Source of the DNA: an uncultured Clostridia bacterium
GTDB lineage: Bacteria > Bacillota > Clostridia > Oscillospirales > Ruminococcaceae
Direction of reading: 5' to 3'
DNA length: 64,000 nt
NCBI GenBank assembly: GCA_947631115.1
Contig: CANRKB010000001.1
Location: 1-64,000, forward strand
In this document: one piece after another, positions 44,357 through 52,664 of the stretch
Position numbering within the stretch: the first letter of the stretch is position 1
How the letters are laid out: every line of letters begins with the position of its first letter
The notes under the pieces: model-generated
Seen by the model: only the letters and a program-made list of their open reading frames with translations
What the model was told of the DNA's origin: nothing
The model's database searches: none
Made by a program: the position numbers and the translations under genes

Positions 44357-45565
44357 ATGAAGATCTTAGTTATCAATGCCGGCAGCTCCTCGCTTAAATA
44401 TCAGCTTCTCGATATGGACAACGAGAGCGTTATAGCAAAGGGAAACTGCGACAGAATAGGTATCGGCGGTCACATCAAGCACACTACGTTTGACGGAAAA
44501 GTAGTAGATACGGACTGCGATTTTCCGACTCACACCGAGGCTTTTGAAAAGCTCGTAGAGGTGCTTACAACGGGCGACGCGGCGGTCGTAAAGTCTATGG
44601 ACGAAATTTCTGCTGTAGGACATAGAGTTGTCCACGGCGGAGAGCAGTTCGGAAAGACGATACTTGCAGACGACGCTGTCATTGACGCAATAGACGCTCT
44701 TTCGGAGCTTGCGCCCGTTCATAACCACCCGAACGCTCTTGCTCTCAGAGCCTGCAAAAAGGTACTCGCTCCCGGTACTCCCCAGGTTGCCGTTTTCGAT
44801 ACGGCGTTTCATGCGACAATGCCCGAAAAGGCGTTTATGTACGGACTTCCTTATGAGTGCTACGAGAAGTATCATGTAAGAAAATACGGCTTCCACGGAA
44901 CGTCGCACCGCTTTGTTTCAAAGGCACTTGCGGACGCTATGGGAAAGGACATAAAAGACCTGAAGATAGTTTCCTGCCACCTCGGAAACGGCTCGTCGAT
45001 TACCGCTGTAGAGGGCGGAAAGTCAATTGATACGACAATGGGCTTTACTCCTCTCGACGGCGTTATTATGGGAACGCGCTGCGGAAGCGTAGACGCTTCG
45101 GCTGTTACGTTCATTCAGAACAAGATGGGTCTTTCGCCCAATGAAACGAGCGATTATATGAACAAAAAGTCGGGCTTCCTCGGCGTTTCGGGAGTTTCGA
45201 GCGACGCGCGCGACCTCGGCGCTGCGGCTGCCGACGGAAACAAGAGAGCAAAGCTTGCGCTCGAAATGCTCCGCTATGAGATAAAGAAGTATATCGGTTC
45301 TTACGCGGCGATCATGAACGGACTTGACGCCGTTCTGTTCACGGGCGGTATCGGCGAGAACTCCGACGATCTGCGCGAGGACGTATGCTCGAATATGGAA
45401 TACCTCGGCATAAAGCTTGATAAGGAAGCGAACAAGGGTCTCCACGGAAAACTCGCAAAGATCTCCGCTCACGACAGCAAGGTAGAAGTCTGGGTTGTTC
45501 CCACAAACGAGGAGCTTCTTATCGCGCGCGATACAAAGGCGCTCGTCGAGGGCAAGGAAGTCTGA
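44357..45565 (+). CDS. ackA: Acetate kinase
   Basis: A 402-residue ASKHA-fold kinase making ATP from acetyl phosphate, the energy step of acetate fermentation. VINAGSSSLKYQL, GHRVVHGGE, DTAFHATMP, SCHLGNGSSI, GTRCGSVD and TGGIGEN are all intact. No phosphotransacetylase gene is next to it, unlike many clostridia. Monocistronic; AAGG ribosome site. Confidence 0.97.
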   Translation: MKILVINAGSSSLKYQLLDMDNESVIAKGNCDRIGIGGHIKHTTFDGKVVDTDCDFPTHTEAFEKLVEVLTTGDAAVVKSMDEISAVGHRVVHGGEQFGKTILADDAVIDAIDALSELAPVHNHPNALALRACKKVLAPGTPQVAVFDTAFHATMPEKAFMYGLPYECYEKYHVRKYGFHGTSHRFVSKALADAMGKDIKDLKIVSCHLGNGSSITAVEGGKSIDTTMGFTPLDGVIMGTRCGSVDASAVTFIQNKMGLSPNETSDYMNKKSGFLGVSGVSSDARDLGAAAADGNKRAKLALEMLRYEIKKYIGSYAAIMNGLDAVLFTGGIGENSDDLREDVCSNMEYLGIKLDKEANKGLHGKLAKISAHDSKVEVWVVPTNEELLIARDTKALVEGKEV

Positions 45566-45604
45566 AAGCAGACAAGTAAAAATATTGTTTTCATTAAAAA
45601 ACTC

Positions 45605-45633
45605 TTGACAAATTCTTTTCAATATGCTATAAT
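45605..45633 (+). promoter_or_regulatory. Promoter of antitoxin RNA 1
   Basis: TTGACA (45605-45610), 17-bp spacer, TATAAT (45628-45633): a full consensus promoter with no reading frame behind it. Confidence 0.88.
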
Positions 45634-45639
45634 TTAATT

Positions 45640-45716
45640 GTGAGATAGGAAACGCCAAAATTTCCACAGGTTCACAGAAATATCCCCCTGAGGGTGGTAC
45701 TCAGGGGGACTTTTTA
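45640..45716 (+). ncRNA. Putative antisense RNA (type I antitoxin), copy 1
   Basis: A ~77-nt transcript expected from the promoter at 45605 to the hairpin at 45684-45708 (CCCCCTGAG / CTCAGGGGG, seven-base loop) followed by TTTTTAT. Its 5' part, AACGCCAAAATTTCCACAGG and on to 45675, is a direct repeat of 45798-45825, which spans the toxin start codon. Since the toxin is read from the other strand, this RNA is complementary to the toxin translation start, as well as to the toxin mRNA 3' end where the two overlap. Transcription ends are inferred. Confidence 0.78.
45684..45716. terminator. Shared hairpin of toxin mRNA and antitoxin RNA
   Basis: CCCCCTGAG (45684-45692) / CTCAGGGGG (45700-45708). 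T run to the right (TTTTT); to the left the minus-strand text is TATTTCT, a weaker run. Convergent transcripts meeting at one bidirectional terminator are typical of Fst-type loci. Confidence 0.82.
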
Positions 45717-45730
45717 TGTAGGCTCACCGA

Positions 45731-45817
45731 TTACTGTTCTCCGTCGAGCCAATTGCAGATTGCTTCTACGAACAGACCTGCTGCGACGGATACTAAAAAC
45801 GCCAAAATTATATCCAC
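45731..45817 (-). CDS. Fst-like type I toxin peptide, 28 residues
   Basis: A small membrane peptide starting MDIILAFLVSVAAG and ending NWLDGEQ: a hydrophobic helix followed by a short acidic tail with WLD. This is the layout of Fst/Ldr-type toxins, which damage membranes when over-made. Start is GTG (45817-45815), 7 bases after a GGGGAGG ribosome site. It has its own consensus promoter and a ~40-base leader. Translation start and ribosome site are matched by the antisense RNA on the other strand. Too short for ordinary gene finding. Toxicity is inferred, not shown. Confidence 0.78.
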   Translation of the reverse strand: MDIILAFLVSVAAGLFVEAICNWLDGEQ

Positions 45818-45864
45818 AGTTTCACCTCCCCTCGCATAAAGCTCGGGTGGTAACCGGCAAATGT

Positions 45865-45893
45865 ATTATATCACAGTTGAGGTTATTTGTCAA
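45865..45893 (-). promoter_or_regulatory. Promoter of the toxin peptide
   Basis: Read leftward: TTGACA (45893-45888), 17-bp spacer, TATAAT (45870-45865). Transcription would start near 45858. Confidence 0.87.
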
Positions 45894-45911
45894 TTTATGT
45901 CATAAAAACAC

Positions 45912-45940
45912 TTGACAAATTCTTTTCAATATGCTACAAT
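45912..45940 (+). promoter_or_regulatory. Promoter of antitoxin RNA 2
   Basis: TTGACA (45912-45917), 17-bp spacer, TACAAT (45935-45940). The spacer 'aattcttttcaatatgc' is identical to that of copy 1. Confidence 0.85.
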
Positions 45941-45946
45941 TCAATT

Positions 45947-46026
45947 GTGAGATATAGAAAATGCTAAGAGTTTTATACCATCACAAAAATATCCCCCTGA
46001 GAGTGGTACTCGGGGGGATTTTTATT
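45947..46026 (+). ncRNA. Putative antisense RNA, copy 2, without a toxin
   Basis: Promoter, 'caattgtgagata' 5' end and the hairpin CCCCCTGAG...CTCGGGGGG with a T run (45993-46025) all match copy 1, so this is a duplicate. The recognition segment has changed to AAATGCTAAGAGTTTTATACC. No toxin frame is found on the minus strand behind it. Reverse-complemented, the new segment would encode KLLAF where toxin 1 has ILAFL, so it fits a paralogous toxin located elsewhere or lost. Confidence 0.7.
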
Positions 46027-46101
46027 GGCACATATCCGAACAATATGAAAGTACAAAACGGTCTTGTGACGCTTTCAAACCCTGACAATAAATCACATAG
46101 A

Positions 46102-46385
46102 CAAAAGGCAAGCCTTGGCTTGCCTCAGCTTGTATAAAAACCTATTTGTGTTTTTTTATACGTTGTTTTTTGAACAACCCTCGTTCGCCCCATCCCCCTG
46201 CCCCCTTCCCCGGAGGGGAAGGGGGAGAGAGCGGGGCGCTGCGCGCCCTGCGACCCGCCTCGGGGGCTTCGCCCCCGAACCCCCGTTGGCAGTGTACGCA
46301 TTGTCTGCCTTTGGCGAATAACCATACGACGCTAATTATCCTTTATATACAGACTGAGGCGAGCCTCGGCTTGCCTTTTTGGTTT
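46102..46385. repeat. Composite intergenic repeat upstream of mreB
   Basis: No gene. AGGCAAGCC / GGCTTGCCT hairpin (46106-46125), 'gtataaaaacctatttgtg' module shared with 59.7 kb, CCCCCTTCCCC / GGGGAAGGGGG hairpin (46200-46225), GC palindromes to 46285, the segment 46288-46356 homologous to the window start, and a final AGGCGAG...CTTGCCTTTTT hairpin (46357-46381). Confidence 0.75.
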
Positions 46386-46457
46386 TCTGATTTCGCTCAT
46401 TAGTCAAAATGACGAAAAAGTCGTCGGAAAAAATTGAAAATATCTATAAATATTACA

Positions 46458-46486
46458 TTGCAGGACGGAAAAAATAATGTTATAAT
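46458..46486 (+). promoter_or_regulatory. Promoter of the mre operon
   Basis: TTGCAG (46458-46463), 17-bp spacer, TATAAT (46481-46486), 57 bases before mreB. Confidence 0.7.
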
Positions 46487-46542
46487 ATAAGTTGGCAGTT
46501 TGTACCTGACTTTTTGTAAATATTTTCGGAGGAACTAAACTA

Positions 46543-47562
46543 ATGTTCGGAATAAACAAAGATATTGGAATTGATTTGGGAACGGCAAACACCCTCGTTT
46601 ATATGAGAGGAAAAGGTATCATTATACGCGAGCCGTCGGTAGTTGCAGTCGATAAAAAAGCAAACCAGGTCCGCTATGTCGGGTCTGAAGCAAAGGAAGT
46701 TATAGGAAGAACGCCCGGCTCTATCGTTGCCGTAAGACCGCTTAAAGACGGCGTTATCGCAGACTTCGACATGACGTCTATTATGCTCTCGCAGTTTATC
46801 AAAAAGGCTCTCAAAGGCAGAGGCAGAGCGAGAGTTATAATCTGCATACCCTCGGGCGTAACTGAAGTTGAACGCAGAGCCGTTAAAGAAGCCGCGCAGC
46901 AGGCGGGCGCAAAGCGCGTTTCAATAATAGAAGAACCTATGGCGGCGGCTATCGGCGCGGGACTTCCCGTTGCAGAGCCTATGGGAAGCATGATAGTCGA
47001 TATCGGCGGCGGCACGAGCGAGGTCGCTATAATCTCTCTCGGCGGCATTGTTACAGCGCGTTCTGTCAGGGTCGCAGGCGACGAGTTCGATTCCGCTATC
47101 ATAAACTATATAAAAAAGAAATATAATCTTCTTATCGGCGAAAGAACAGCCGAGAACATAAAGACGGGAATAGGCTCGGCGTTTAAGACCGACGAGAACG
47201 AACCCGTTATGGATATTCGCGGAAGAAACCTCTTAAACGGGCTTCCCGAAAACATAACCATAAAGAGCGAGGAAATAAGAGAAGCGCTTTCCGAGCCGCT
47301 TTCACACATAATCGAAGCGATAAAGACCACTCTCGAAAAATGCCCTCCCGAGCTTGCGGCGGATATAATCGAAAGCGGTATAATGCTTGCGGGCGGCGGC
47401 GCGCTCTTAAAGGGTCTTGACAGGCTTATCCATGAGGAAACGGGAATGCCCGTAAAGATCGCCGAAAGACCCCTTGACTGTGTTGCGGACGGCGCGGGAA
47501 AGGTCCTCGAAAATATAGATAAGCTCGAAGACGTTCTGTCTGAGGATGAAACCATTTACTGA
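46543..47562 (+). CDS. mreB: Rod-shape-determining protein MreB
   Basis: A 339-residue bacterial actin organising side-wall synthesis. [47 protein letters not shown] and [13 protein letters not shown] are the nucleotide-fold motifs. The order mreB-mreC-mreD-PBP2 marks it as the elongation version; Gram-positives often hold additional paralogues (Mbl, MreBH), so the exact name is by context. GGAGG 9 bases before ATG. Confidence 0.95.
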   Translation: MFGINKDIGIDLGTANTLVYMRGKGIIIREPSVVAVDKKANQVRYVGSEAKEVIGRTPGSIVAVRPLKDGVIADFDMTSIMLSQFIKKALKGRGRARVIICIPSGVTEVERRAVKEAAQQAGAKRVSIIEEPMAAAIGAGLPVAEPMGSMIVDIGGGTSEVAIISLGGIVTARSVRVAGDEFDSAIINYIKKKYNLLIGERTAENIKTGIGSAFKTDENEPVMDIRGRNLLNGLPENITIKSEEIREALSEPLSHIIEAIKTTLEKCPPELAADIIESGIMLAGGGALLKGLDRLIHEETGMPVKIAERPLDCVADGAGKVLENIDKLEDVLSEDETIY

Positions 47563-47580
47563 TCTTACTTTAATTAAAAT

Positions 47581-48444
47581 ATGAAAGAATTTTTTCACAG
47601 CGTAAAATTTAAGGTACTCATTTGTCTTGCGGCACTGCTTTTGGGACTTATGGCATACGCGGCTGTAACGCTCGGAACGGAAACTCCTCCCGAACAGATC
47701 GTCGGAACGCTGCTTTATCCTTTTACTACTGCGGCAAACGCGGTTTCGGACGGAGTTTCGGGATTTATCGACAAGCTCGTAAACGCCGATGTATACAAGG
47801 CGGAAAACGAGTCCTTAAAGTCTCAGCTTACGGAGCTTTATAAAAAGACCAAGGATTATAATACTCTTGAAGAAGAAAATGCGCAACTAAGAGAGATACT
47901 GGGGCTGAAAGAAAAAAATCCCGACTTTATCTTTTCTGAGAGCTGCAGCATTATCGCCAGAAACGCAAACGACATATACGGCGGTTTTACCATAGATTGC
48001 GGCAAAACGAGCGGCATTTCTCTGAACGACCCCGTGGTCACGTCTGCGGGACTTGCGGGAAGAGTAACGTCGATTGCCGATAATTATGCGAAGGTCACGA
48101 CAATTATCAGCCCCGAAGTTAATGTGGGAGTTTATTCCGCGCGTTCAAAAGTGACGGGAGTAATTGAAAACACCGTTGAAAGCGCGCAGGACAGAATGTG
48201 CCTTATGAGCGGCATCTTAAAGGACGCTGATATAGCCGTAGGCGACGTTATCTTTACTTCGGGAAAGAGCGGACTGTTCCCTGACGACCTTTTGGTCGGT
48301 ACGGTCGTAGAAATATATGACGACCCGAACGGACTTTCAAAGCATGCGCTTGTAGAGCCCGCGGTAGATGTGTTCAATATGACCACGATGTTTGTCATTA
48401 CGGATTTTGACGGAAAGGGTGTACCTTTCGAGATTGAAGAATAG
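47581..48444 (+). CDS. mreC: Rod-shape-determining protein MreC
   Basis: A 287-residue single-pass protein: membrane segment at about residues 10-32, coiled coil at about 70-105 (ENESLKSQLTELYKK...NAQLREILGL), then the beta-domain with GLAGRVTSI and EVNVGVYSAR. It links MreB to the wall-synthesis enzymes. Starts 18 bases after mreB with no evident ribosome site in that gap, so translation probably depends on coupling. Confidence 0.93.
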   Translation: MKEFFHSVKFKVLICLAALLLGLMAYAAVTLGTETPPEQIVGTLLYPFTTAANAVSDGVSGFIDKLVNADVYKAENESLKSQLTELYKKTKDYNTLEEENAQLREILGLKEKNPDFIFSESCSIIARNANDIYGGFTIDCGKTSGISLNDPVVTSAGLAGRVTSIADNYAKVTTIISPEVNVGVYSARSKVTGVIENTVESAQDRMCLMSGILKDADIAVGDVIFTSGKSGLFPDDLLVGTVVEIYDDPNGLSKHALVEPAVDVFNMTTMFVITDFDGKGVPFEIEE

Positions 48445-48463
48445 TGTTAAAAAACCTCTCGGA

Positions 48464-49045
48464 ATGAGGGCGCGTACACGCCGTGCAATGTTAAAAGTTG
48501 TTATGAGGTGGGCGTTCTATGTCGTTCTGATGATCTTGTTTTATCTGTTTTTGTGTAATCCGCTGATAAGGGGGTTTTGCCCTCTTTTGCTTATTCCGCT
48601 GGCTACCGCGGTGGCAATGCACGAGGGCGATCTTTCGTCGGGAATTTTCGGAATGTTTTGCGGATTTCTGATGGATATGGCGAGCGGAAGCTCGATAGTG
48701 GGTTTTTACGCGTTGTGGCTTTTGTTTGCCTGTCCGTGTATTTCGCTGCTTTCGAGATTTCTCATAAAGGTGAATTTTATTTCTCACTTTGTAATAAACG
48801 CGGTGGTTTCGGCGGCAGTTGCCATTCTGGATATGCTGTTTCTTCACTGGGTCTGGGAGGGAACTCAAAGCATATTCTCTTTTGTGAGAGTGGTGTTGCC
48901 GTCTTATTTCGGCGCAATTTTGTTTTCGGTGCCGATATATTTTCTTATTTCGCTTGTTGTTTCAAGGCTTAGACCCAGCGAGCGCAGAAAGCTCGAAAAC
49001 TCGGCGCAGAATGCCGAGGACGCGGAGAACAGCGAAGGCGAGTGA
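48464..49045 (+). CDS. mreD: Rod-shape-determining protein MreD
   Basis: About 193 residues, five or six membrane segments, with a charged N-terminus (RARTRR) and acidic C-terminus (NAEDAENSEGE). Weakly conserved family, named by position behind mreC. The start is uncertain: ATG 48464 and 48488 both lack a good ribosome site; I chose the first because it follows the mreC stop by 19 bases. Confidence 0.82.
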   Translation: MRARTRRAMLKVVMRWAFYVVLMILFYLFLCNPLIRGFCPLLLIPLATAVAMHEGDLSSGIFGMFCGFLMDMASGSSIVGFYALWLLFACPCISLLSRFLIKVNFISHFVINAVVSAAVAILDMLFLHWVWEGTQSIFSFVRVVLPSYFGAILFSVPIYFLISLVVSRLRPSERRKLENSAQNAEDAENSEGE

Positions 49046-49068
49046 GTGTGTTTTTTAGGTAAATTATC

Positions 49069-51144
49069 ATGTCAAAAATTTCTTATATCATTCGTATGCT
49101 TATCTTAGCCGCACTGGTCGTTATTCTGTCCTTTATGTGCGGCTTAAAGCTTATACAAACGCAGATAGTTGACGGGGACAAGTATCTTGAACTTACGCAG
49201 ACTACCTATACCGCGCAGCAGGACGTTGAAGCGACGCGAGGAATGATAGTCGACAGCTCCGGAAAAGTCCTCAATTCAAACAAGATAGTTTTTTCCGTTG
49301 ATCTTCAAAAAACATTCATAGAGGACGGGACCGAAAACGACATTATTTACAGAGCTGTCAAAGTCCTGAAAAAACACGGCGAAAAATGGAACGACAATCT
49401 CCCGATAAGCACCACAAAGCCCTATAACTTTCTGACGGGAAAAGACAGCGCGGTCAATAAGCTGAAGAAAACTCTCGGCGTTGCGGATTATTCATCCGCC
49501 GAGGATTGTATGTACTGGCTGTACAAGACCTACGGTATAGATGAAAAATATGACGAAGAGATGCGCAGGCTTATCGCAGGCGTCCGATATGAAATGACGT
49601 CGAAAGATTTTTCAACGAAGAATAAGTTTGTCCTGGCGTCCGATATAAAGGACGAGACTGTTCAGGAGCTTAAAGAACTCTCGTCGCTGCTAGCGGGCAT
49701 TGATATAAGCGAAAGCTGGGAGCGCGTTTATCTGAACGGTGATATTTCCGCGCATTACAGAGGAACCGTAGGCGCTATCTCCGCCGAACAGTATAAAGAA
49801 CTCAAAGACAGCGGATATACCATAAACGACGTTATAGGCTTAAGCGGCGTTGAGTCTGCGTTTGAAAGCACTTTGAGAGGAACGCGCGGCACAAGGACCA
49901 TAACCTACGGCTCCGACGGAAAACTTATATCCGATGATATAACAAAAGAACCCGAATCGGGAAAATCGGTAATGCTGACTATTAATTCGGACTATCAGAA
50001 GCTTGTTCAGGAAGCTTTGGAATACCATATAAAATATTTACAGTCGCCCTACGCCGTGAGCGATTACGGCGAGACCTATCTGCGAGAACCCTGTCAGGCG
50101 GGAGCGGTAGTGGTGCTTGACGTTAAAACGGGCGGAGTTCTCGCTATGGCGAGTTATCCGAATTTTGATTTGAACGCCTATGCGGAAGACCCCGAAGAGA
50201 TCATGAATATGGAACACTCGCCCGTATTCAACCGCGCGCTGAAGGGAACTTACCGTCCCGGTTCCACTTTCAAAACGATAACGTCCATAGCGGGACTTTA
50301 CGAGGGAAAGATAGGAACTAATTCGACTATAAACTGCGGGCATAATTATATGTATTACGCTCCGGGATTTATACCGACCTGCCTCGGCTGGCACGGAAAT
50401 ATCGATGTAAGGACCGCGCTTATGTATTCCTGCAATATCTTCTTTTATGAAACTGCGCGAAGACTCGGAATAGACGCACTCGCTATGTGGGGAAACAAGT
50501 TCGGCATAGGTACGGACCTCGGTTTTGAACTGTCCATGGAATCGGGGCAGATGAGTTCGCTGGAACTGTATGAAGAAAAGGGACTCGACTGGCATGCGGG
50601 CGATATTGTTCAGGCGGGAATAGGACAGTGCGAAACCGCCGTTACTCCGCTTCATCTGGCGGTACAGGCAATGACCCTTGCAAATAAGGGCGTAAGATAT
50701 ACCCCGCATATTTTAAAATCCGTTTACAACTATGATTTTTCCGAGAAGCTCTACGATTATGAAGCCGAAATAGGAGAAGATTTCTCAAATTATCCGAATA
50801 TGCTCGAATATATGGACGCCGTAAAAGAGGGAATGAACCGCGTTGCGAGAAACGACGGCTTGCTGAGGATACCCGAAGTCGGATATATGAACGCGTATGA
50901 CTATATAGGAGTAGGCGTTGAAAATGTGGCGATAAAAACAGGTTCGCCCCAGGTAAGCTCAAATGTATTCAACGGAACTATAGTCGGATTTTATCCCGCC
51001 GACAACCCCGAAATAGCTTTCGGAATATTGCTCGAAGAGGGCGAAGTGGCAAAATATATGGTCGCAAATTTAATCAAGGCATATGTTTCGGGAAGTATTT
51101 CTACTCATTATGATGAAAACGGCGTTCCGATCGCTCCTATATGA
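49069..51144 (+). CDS. mrdA: Penicillin-binding protein 2 (class B transpeptidase)
   Basis: A 691-residue protein. One N-terminal membrane segment, a dimerisation domain, then the transpeptidase fold with SxxK in PGSTFK (about residue 397), SxN in YSCNIF and KTG in AIKTGSPQ. It cross-links side-wall peptidoglycan with RodA. Last gene of the mre cluster. A ~150-residue insertion-rich N-terminal part (about 80-210) is longer than in E. coli PBP2. Confidence 0.93.
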   Translation: MSKISYIIRMLILAALVVILSFMCGLKLIQTQIVDGDKYLELTQTTYTAQQDVEATRGMIVDSSGKVLNSNKIVFSVDLQKTFIEDGTENDIIYRAVKVLKKHGEKWNDNLPISTTKPYNFLTGKDSAVNKLKKTLGVADYSSAEDCMYWLYKTYGIDEKYDEEMRRLIAGVRYEMTSKDFSTKNKFVLASDIKDETVQELKELSSLLAGIDISESWERVYLNGDISAHYRGTVGAISAEQYKELKDSGYTINDVIGLSGVESAFESTLRGTRGTRTITYGSDGKLISDDITKEPESGKSVMLTINSDYQKLVQEALEYHIKYLQSPYAVSDYGETYLREPCQAGAVVVLDVKTGGVLAMASYPNFDLNAYAEDPEEIMNMEHSPVFNRALKGTYRPGSTFKTITSIAGLYEGKIGTNSTINCGHNYMYYAPGFIPTCLGWHGNIDVRTALMYSCNIFFYETARRLGIDALAMWGNKFGIGTDLGFELSMESGQMSSLELYEEKGLDWHAGDIVQAGIGQCETAVTPLHLAVQAMTLANKGVRYTPHILKSVYNYDFSEKLYDYEAEIGEDFSNYPNMLEYMDAVKEGMNRVARNDGLLRIPEVGYMNAYDYIGVGVENVAIKTGSPQVSSNVFNGTIVGFYPADNPEIAFGILLEEGEVAKYMVANLIKAYVSGSISTHYDENGVPIAPI

Positions 51145-51428
51145 TTGACAGTTTTTCAAAAAAATGTTTATGCAAAATAGCTAAAAAATATTTGAATAAA
51201 GTAACAAAATTCACGAAATTTCGCATATAATGAAAAAAGCTCTTTTCATATCGAAATTTTTGTGGTAAAATTAAAGTAGTGTATGGGAAATTAAATTTGT
51301 TCGGACGTGTCGGAAGAACGCAGACTTTGCCGTTTGCGGGCGCTTTTGACAGTCTGAACAGCAGCTTTTAAAGCTGCTCGTGTTGGTTATTTTTTTGATG
51401 TTCGTTTGACATCGGAGAGGGGAAGAAT

Positions 51429-52166
51429 ATGTCTCAGATTATAGCTGTAACTGCGGGAAAAGGCGGAACAGGAAAGTCTACAACATCGGCGAATGTTGCG
51501 ACGGGTCTTGCAAATCTCGGAAAAAAGACGTTGCTTGTGGAGCTTGATTTTGGTCTGCGTTGTCTTGATATTATGCTCGGCATAAAGGATAAGGTCAAAC
51601 ATGACATCGGAGAATACCTTGAGGGAAAAATAGATATACTTACTGCGACAACAAAGGTCGAAAGAGTTCCGAACCTTAGTCTTGTGTGCGCGACGAGAAA
51701 CCCGTTTATCGACATAAACGCGCAGAAGATAATGAACGTTTGCGAGCAGATGCGCGAGCATTTTGACTATATCATAATCGACACGGCGGGCGTGGGAAGC
51801 TCCGTTTTCAGCGTTATAAAAGCTGCGGATCTTATACTGATGGTAACTACACCCGATACGGTGTGCGTGCGCGACGGCGCGATACTTTCGGACTTCTTGT
51901 ATGTCAAGAACTGCATAAATCAGCGCCTTATTATAAATAAGGTCAGCCCGAAGTTTAAGGACGAGGACATACTTTACGACCTCGACGAGGTTATGGACAG
52001 CGTAGGAATTCCGCTTATAGGCGTTGTTCCCGAAGATGTAAACATAAAGATATGCGGCGCAAAGGGCGAGGCTCTGCCGCCGTCATGCGGAGGATATAAG
52101 GCATATACCGCTATTGCAAGACGTATAAACGGAGAGGACGTTCCGCTTACGATAAATATCGATTGA
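51429..52166 (+). CDS. minD: MinD-like ATPase
   Basis: A 245-residue deviant-Walker-A ATPase (AGKGGTGKST), with ELDFGLRCLDIMLG corresponding to MinD DIGLRNLD, and DTAGVGSSV where MinD has DSPAGIE. It ends in LTINID and lacks the basic amphipathic helix that fixes MinD to membrane. minC and minE are not adjacent. So the name MinD is by overall similarity; a general ParA/MinD family role in positioning is equally possible. Follows the wall-elongation operon; GGAGAGGGG ribosome site. Confidence 0.8.
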   Translation: MSQIIAVTAGKGGTGKSTTSANVATGLANLGKKTLLVELDFGLRCLDIMLGIKDKVKHDIGEYLEGKIDILTATTKVERVPNLSLVCATRNPFIDINAQKIMNVCEQMREHFDYIIIDTAGVGSSVFSVIKAADLILMVTTPDTVCVRDGAILSDFLYVKNCINQRLIINKVSPKFKDEDILYDLDEVMDSVGIPLIGVVPEDVNIKICGAKGEALPPSCGGYKAYTAIARRINGEDVPLTINID

Positions 52167-52202
52167 TCGGTTTATGTCCTGAAATAACAGGAGGTGTTGG
52201 TT

Positions 52203-52598
52203 ATGACTGTTGCTTTGATAGCTCACGATGCCAAGAAAGAACTTATGGTGCAGTTTTGCATAGCATATTGCGGTATTCTGAGCAGATACAACCTATGCGC
52301 AACGGGGACGACGGGAAAGCTTGTCTCCGAGGCTACGGGTCTGCAGATACAGCGCTTTTTGAGCGGTTCTCAGGGCGGCGACCAACAGCTTGCGTCAAGT
52401 ATCAGCTGCAACGAGATAGACCTGCTTATCTTTTTCCGCGACCCGCTTACTATGAAATCCCACGAGCCGAACGATATAAATATTCTCAGACTCTGCGATG
52501 TTCACAGTATTCCCGTTGCTACAAACATAGCGACCGCCGAAGCGCTTATTCATGCGCTCGAACGCGGCGACCTTGACTGGCGCGAATATATGAGATAA
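52203..52598 (+). CDS. mgsA: Methylglyoxal synthase
   Basis: A 131-residue enzyme turning dihydroxyacetone phosphate into methylglyoxal and phosphate, a bypass relieving phosphate shortage. ALIAHDAKK, the phosphate site [15 protein letters not shown] (catalytic Asp neighbourhood) and FFRDPL are intact. ATG 52203 has GGAGG 8 bases upstream; the longer frame starts with GTG inside the ribosome-site region. Confidence 0.95.
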   Translation: MTVALIAHDAKKELMVQFCIAYCGILSRYNLCATGTTGKLVSEATGLQIQRFLSGSQGGDQQLASSISCNEIDLLIFFRDPLTMKSHEPNDINILRLCDVHSIPVATNIATAEALIHALERGDLDWREYMR

Positions 52599-52617
52599 GT
52601 TAAAACGCGGATATTTA

Positions 52618-52656
52618 AAAGTGCGTCTTATTACGGGCGCACTTTAGTTATTTTTT
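52618..52656 (+). terminator. Terminator after mgsA
   Basis: AAAGTGCG / CGCACTTT stem with a 12-base loop, then AGTTATTTTTT. Confidence 0.75.
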
Positions 52657-52664
52657 GGAGTATT

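Noticed and set aside
45640..46026. Duplicated promoter-hairpin units considered as riboswitches for a gene to the right
   Set aside because: No reading frame follows either hairpin; the matched toxin start region on the opposite strand explains the layout better.
46021..46120. Searched for a second toxin peptide on the minus strand behind antitoxin RNA 2
   Set aside because: No start codon with a ribosome site and hydrophobic frame is present there.
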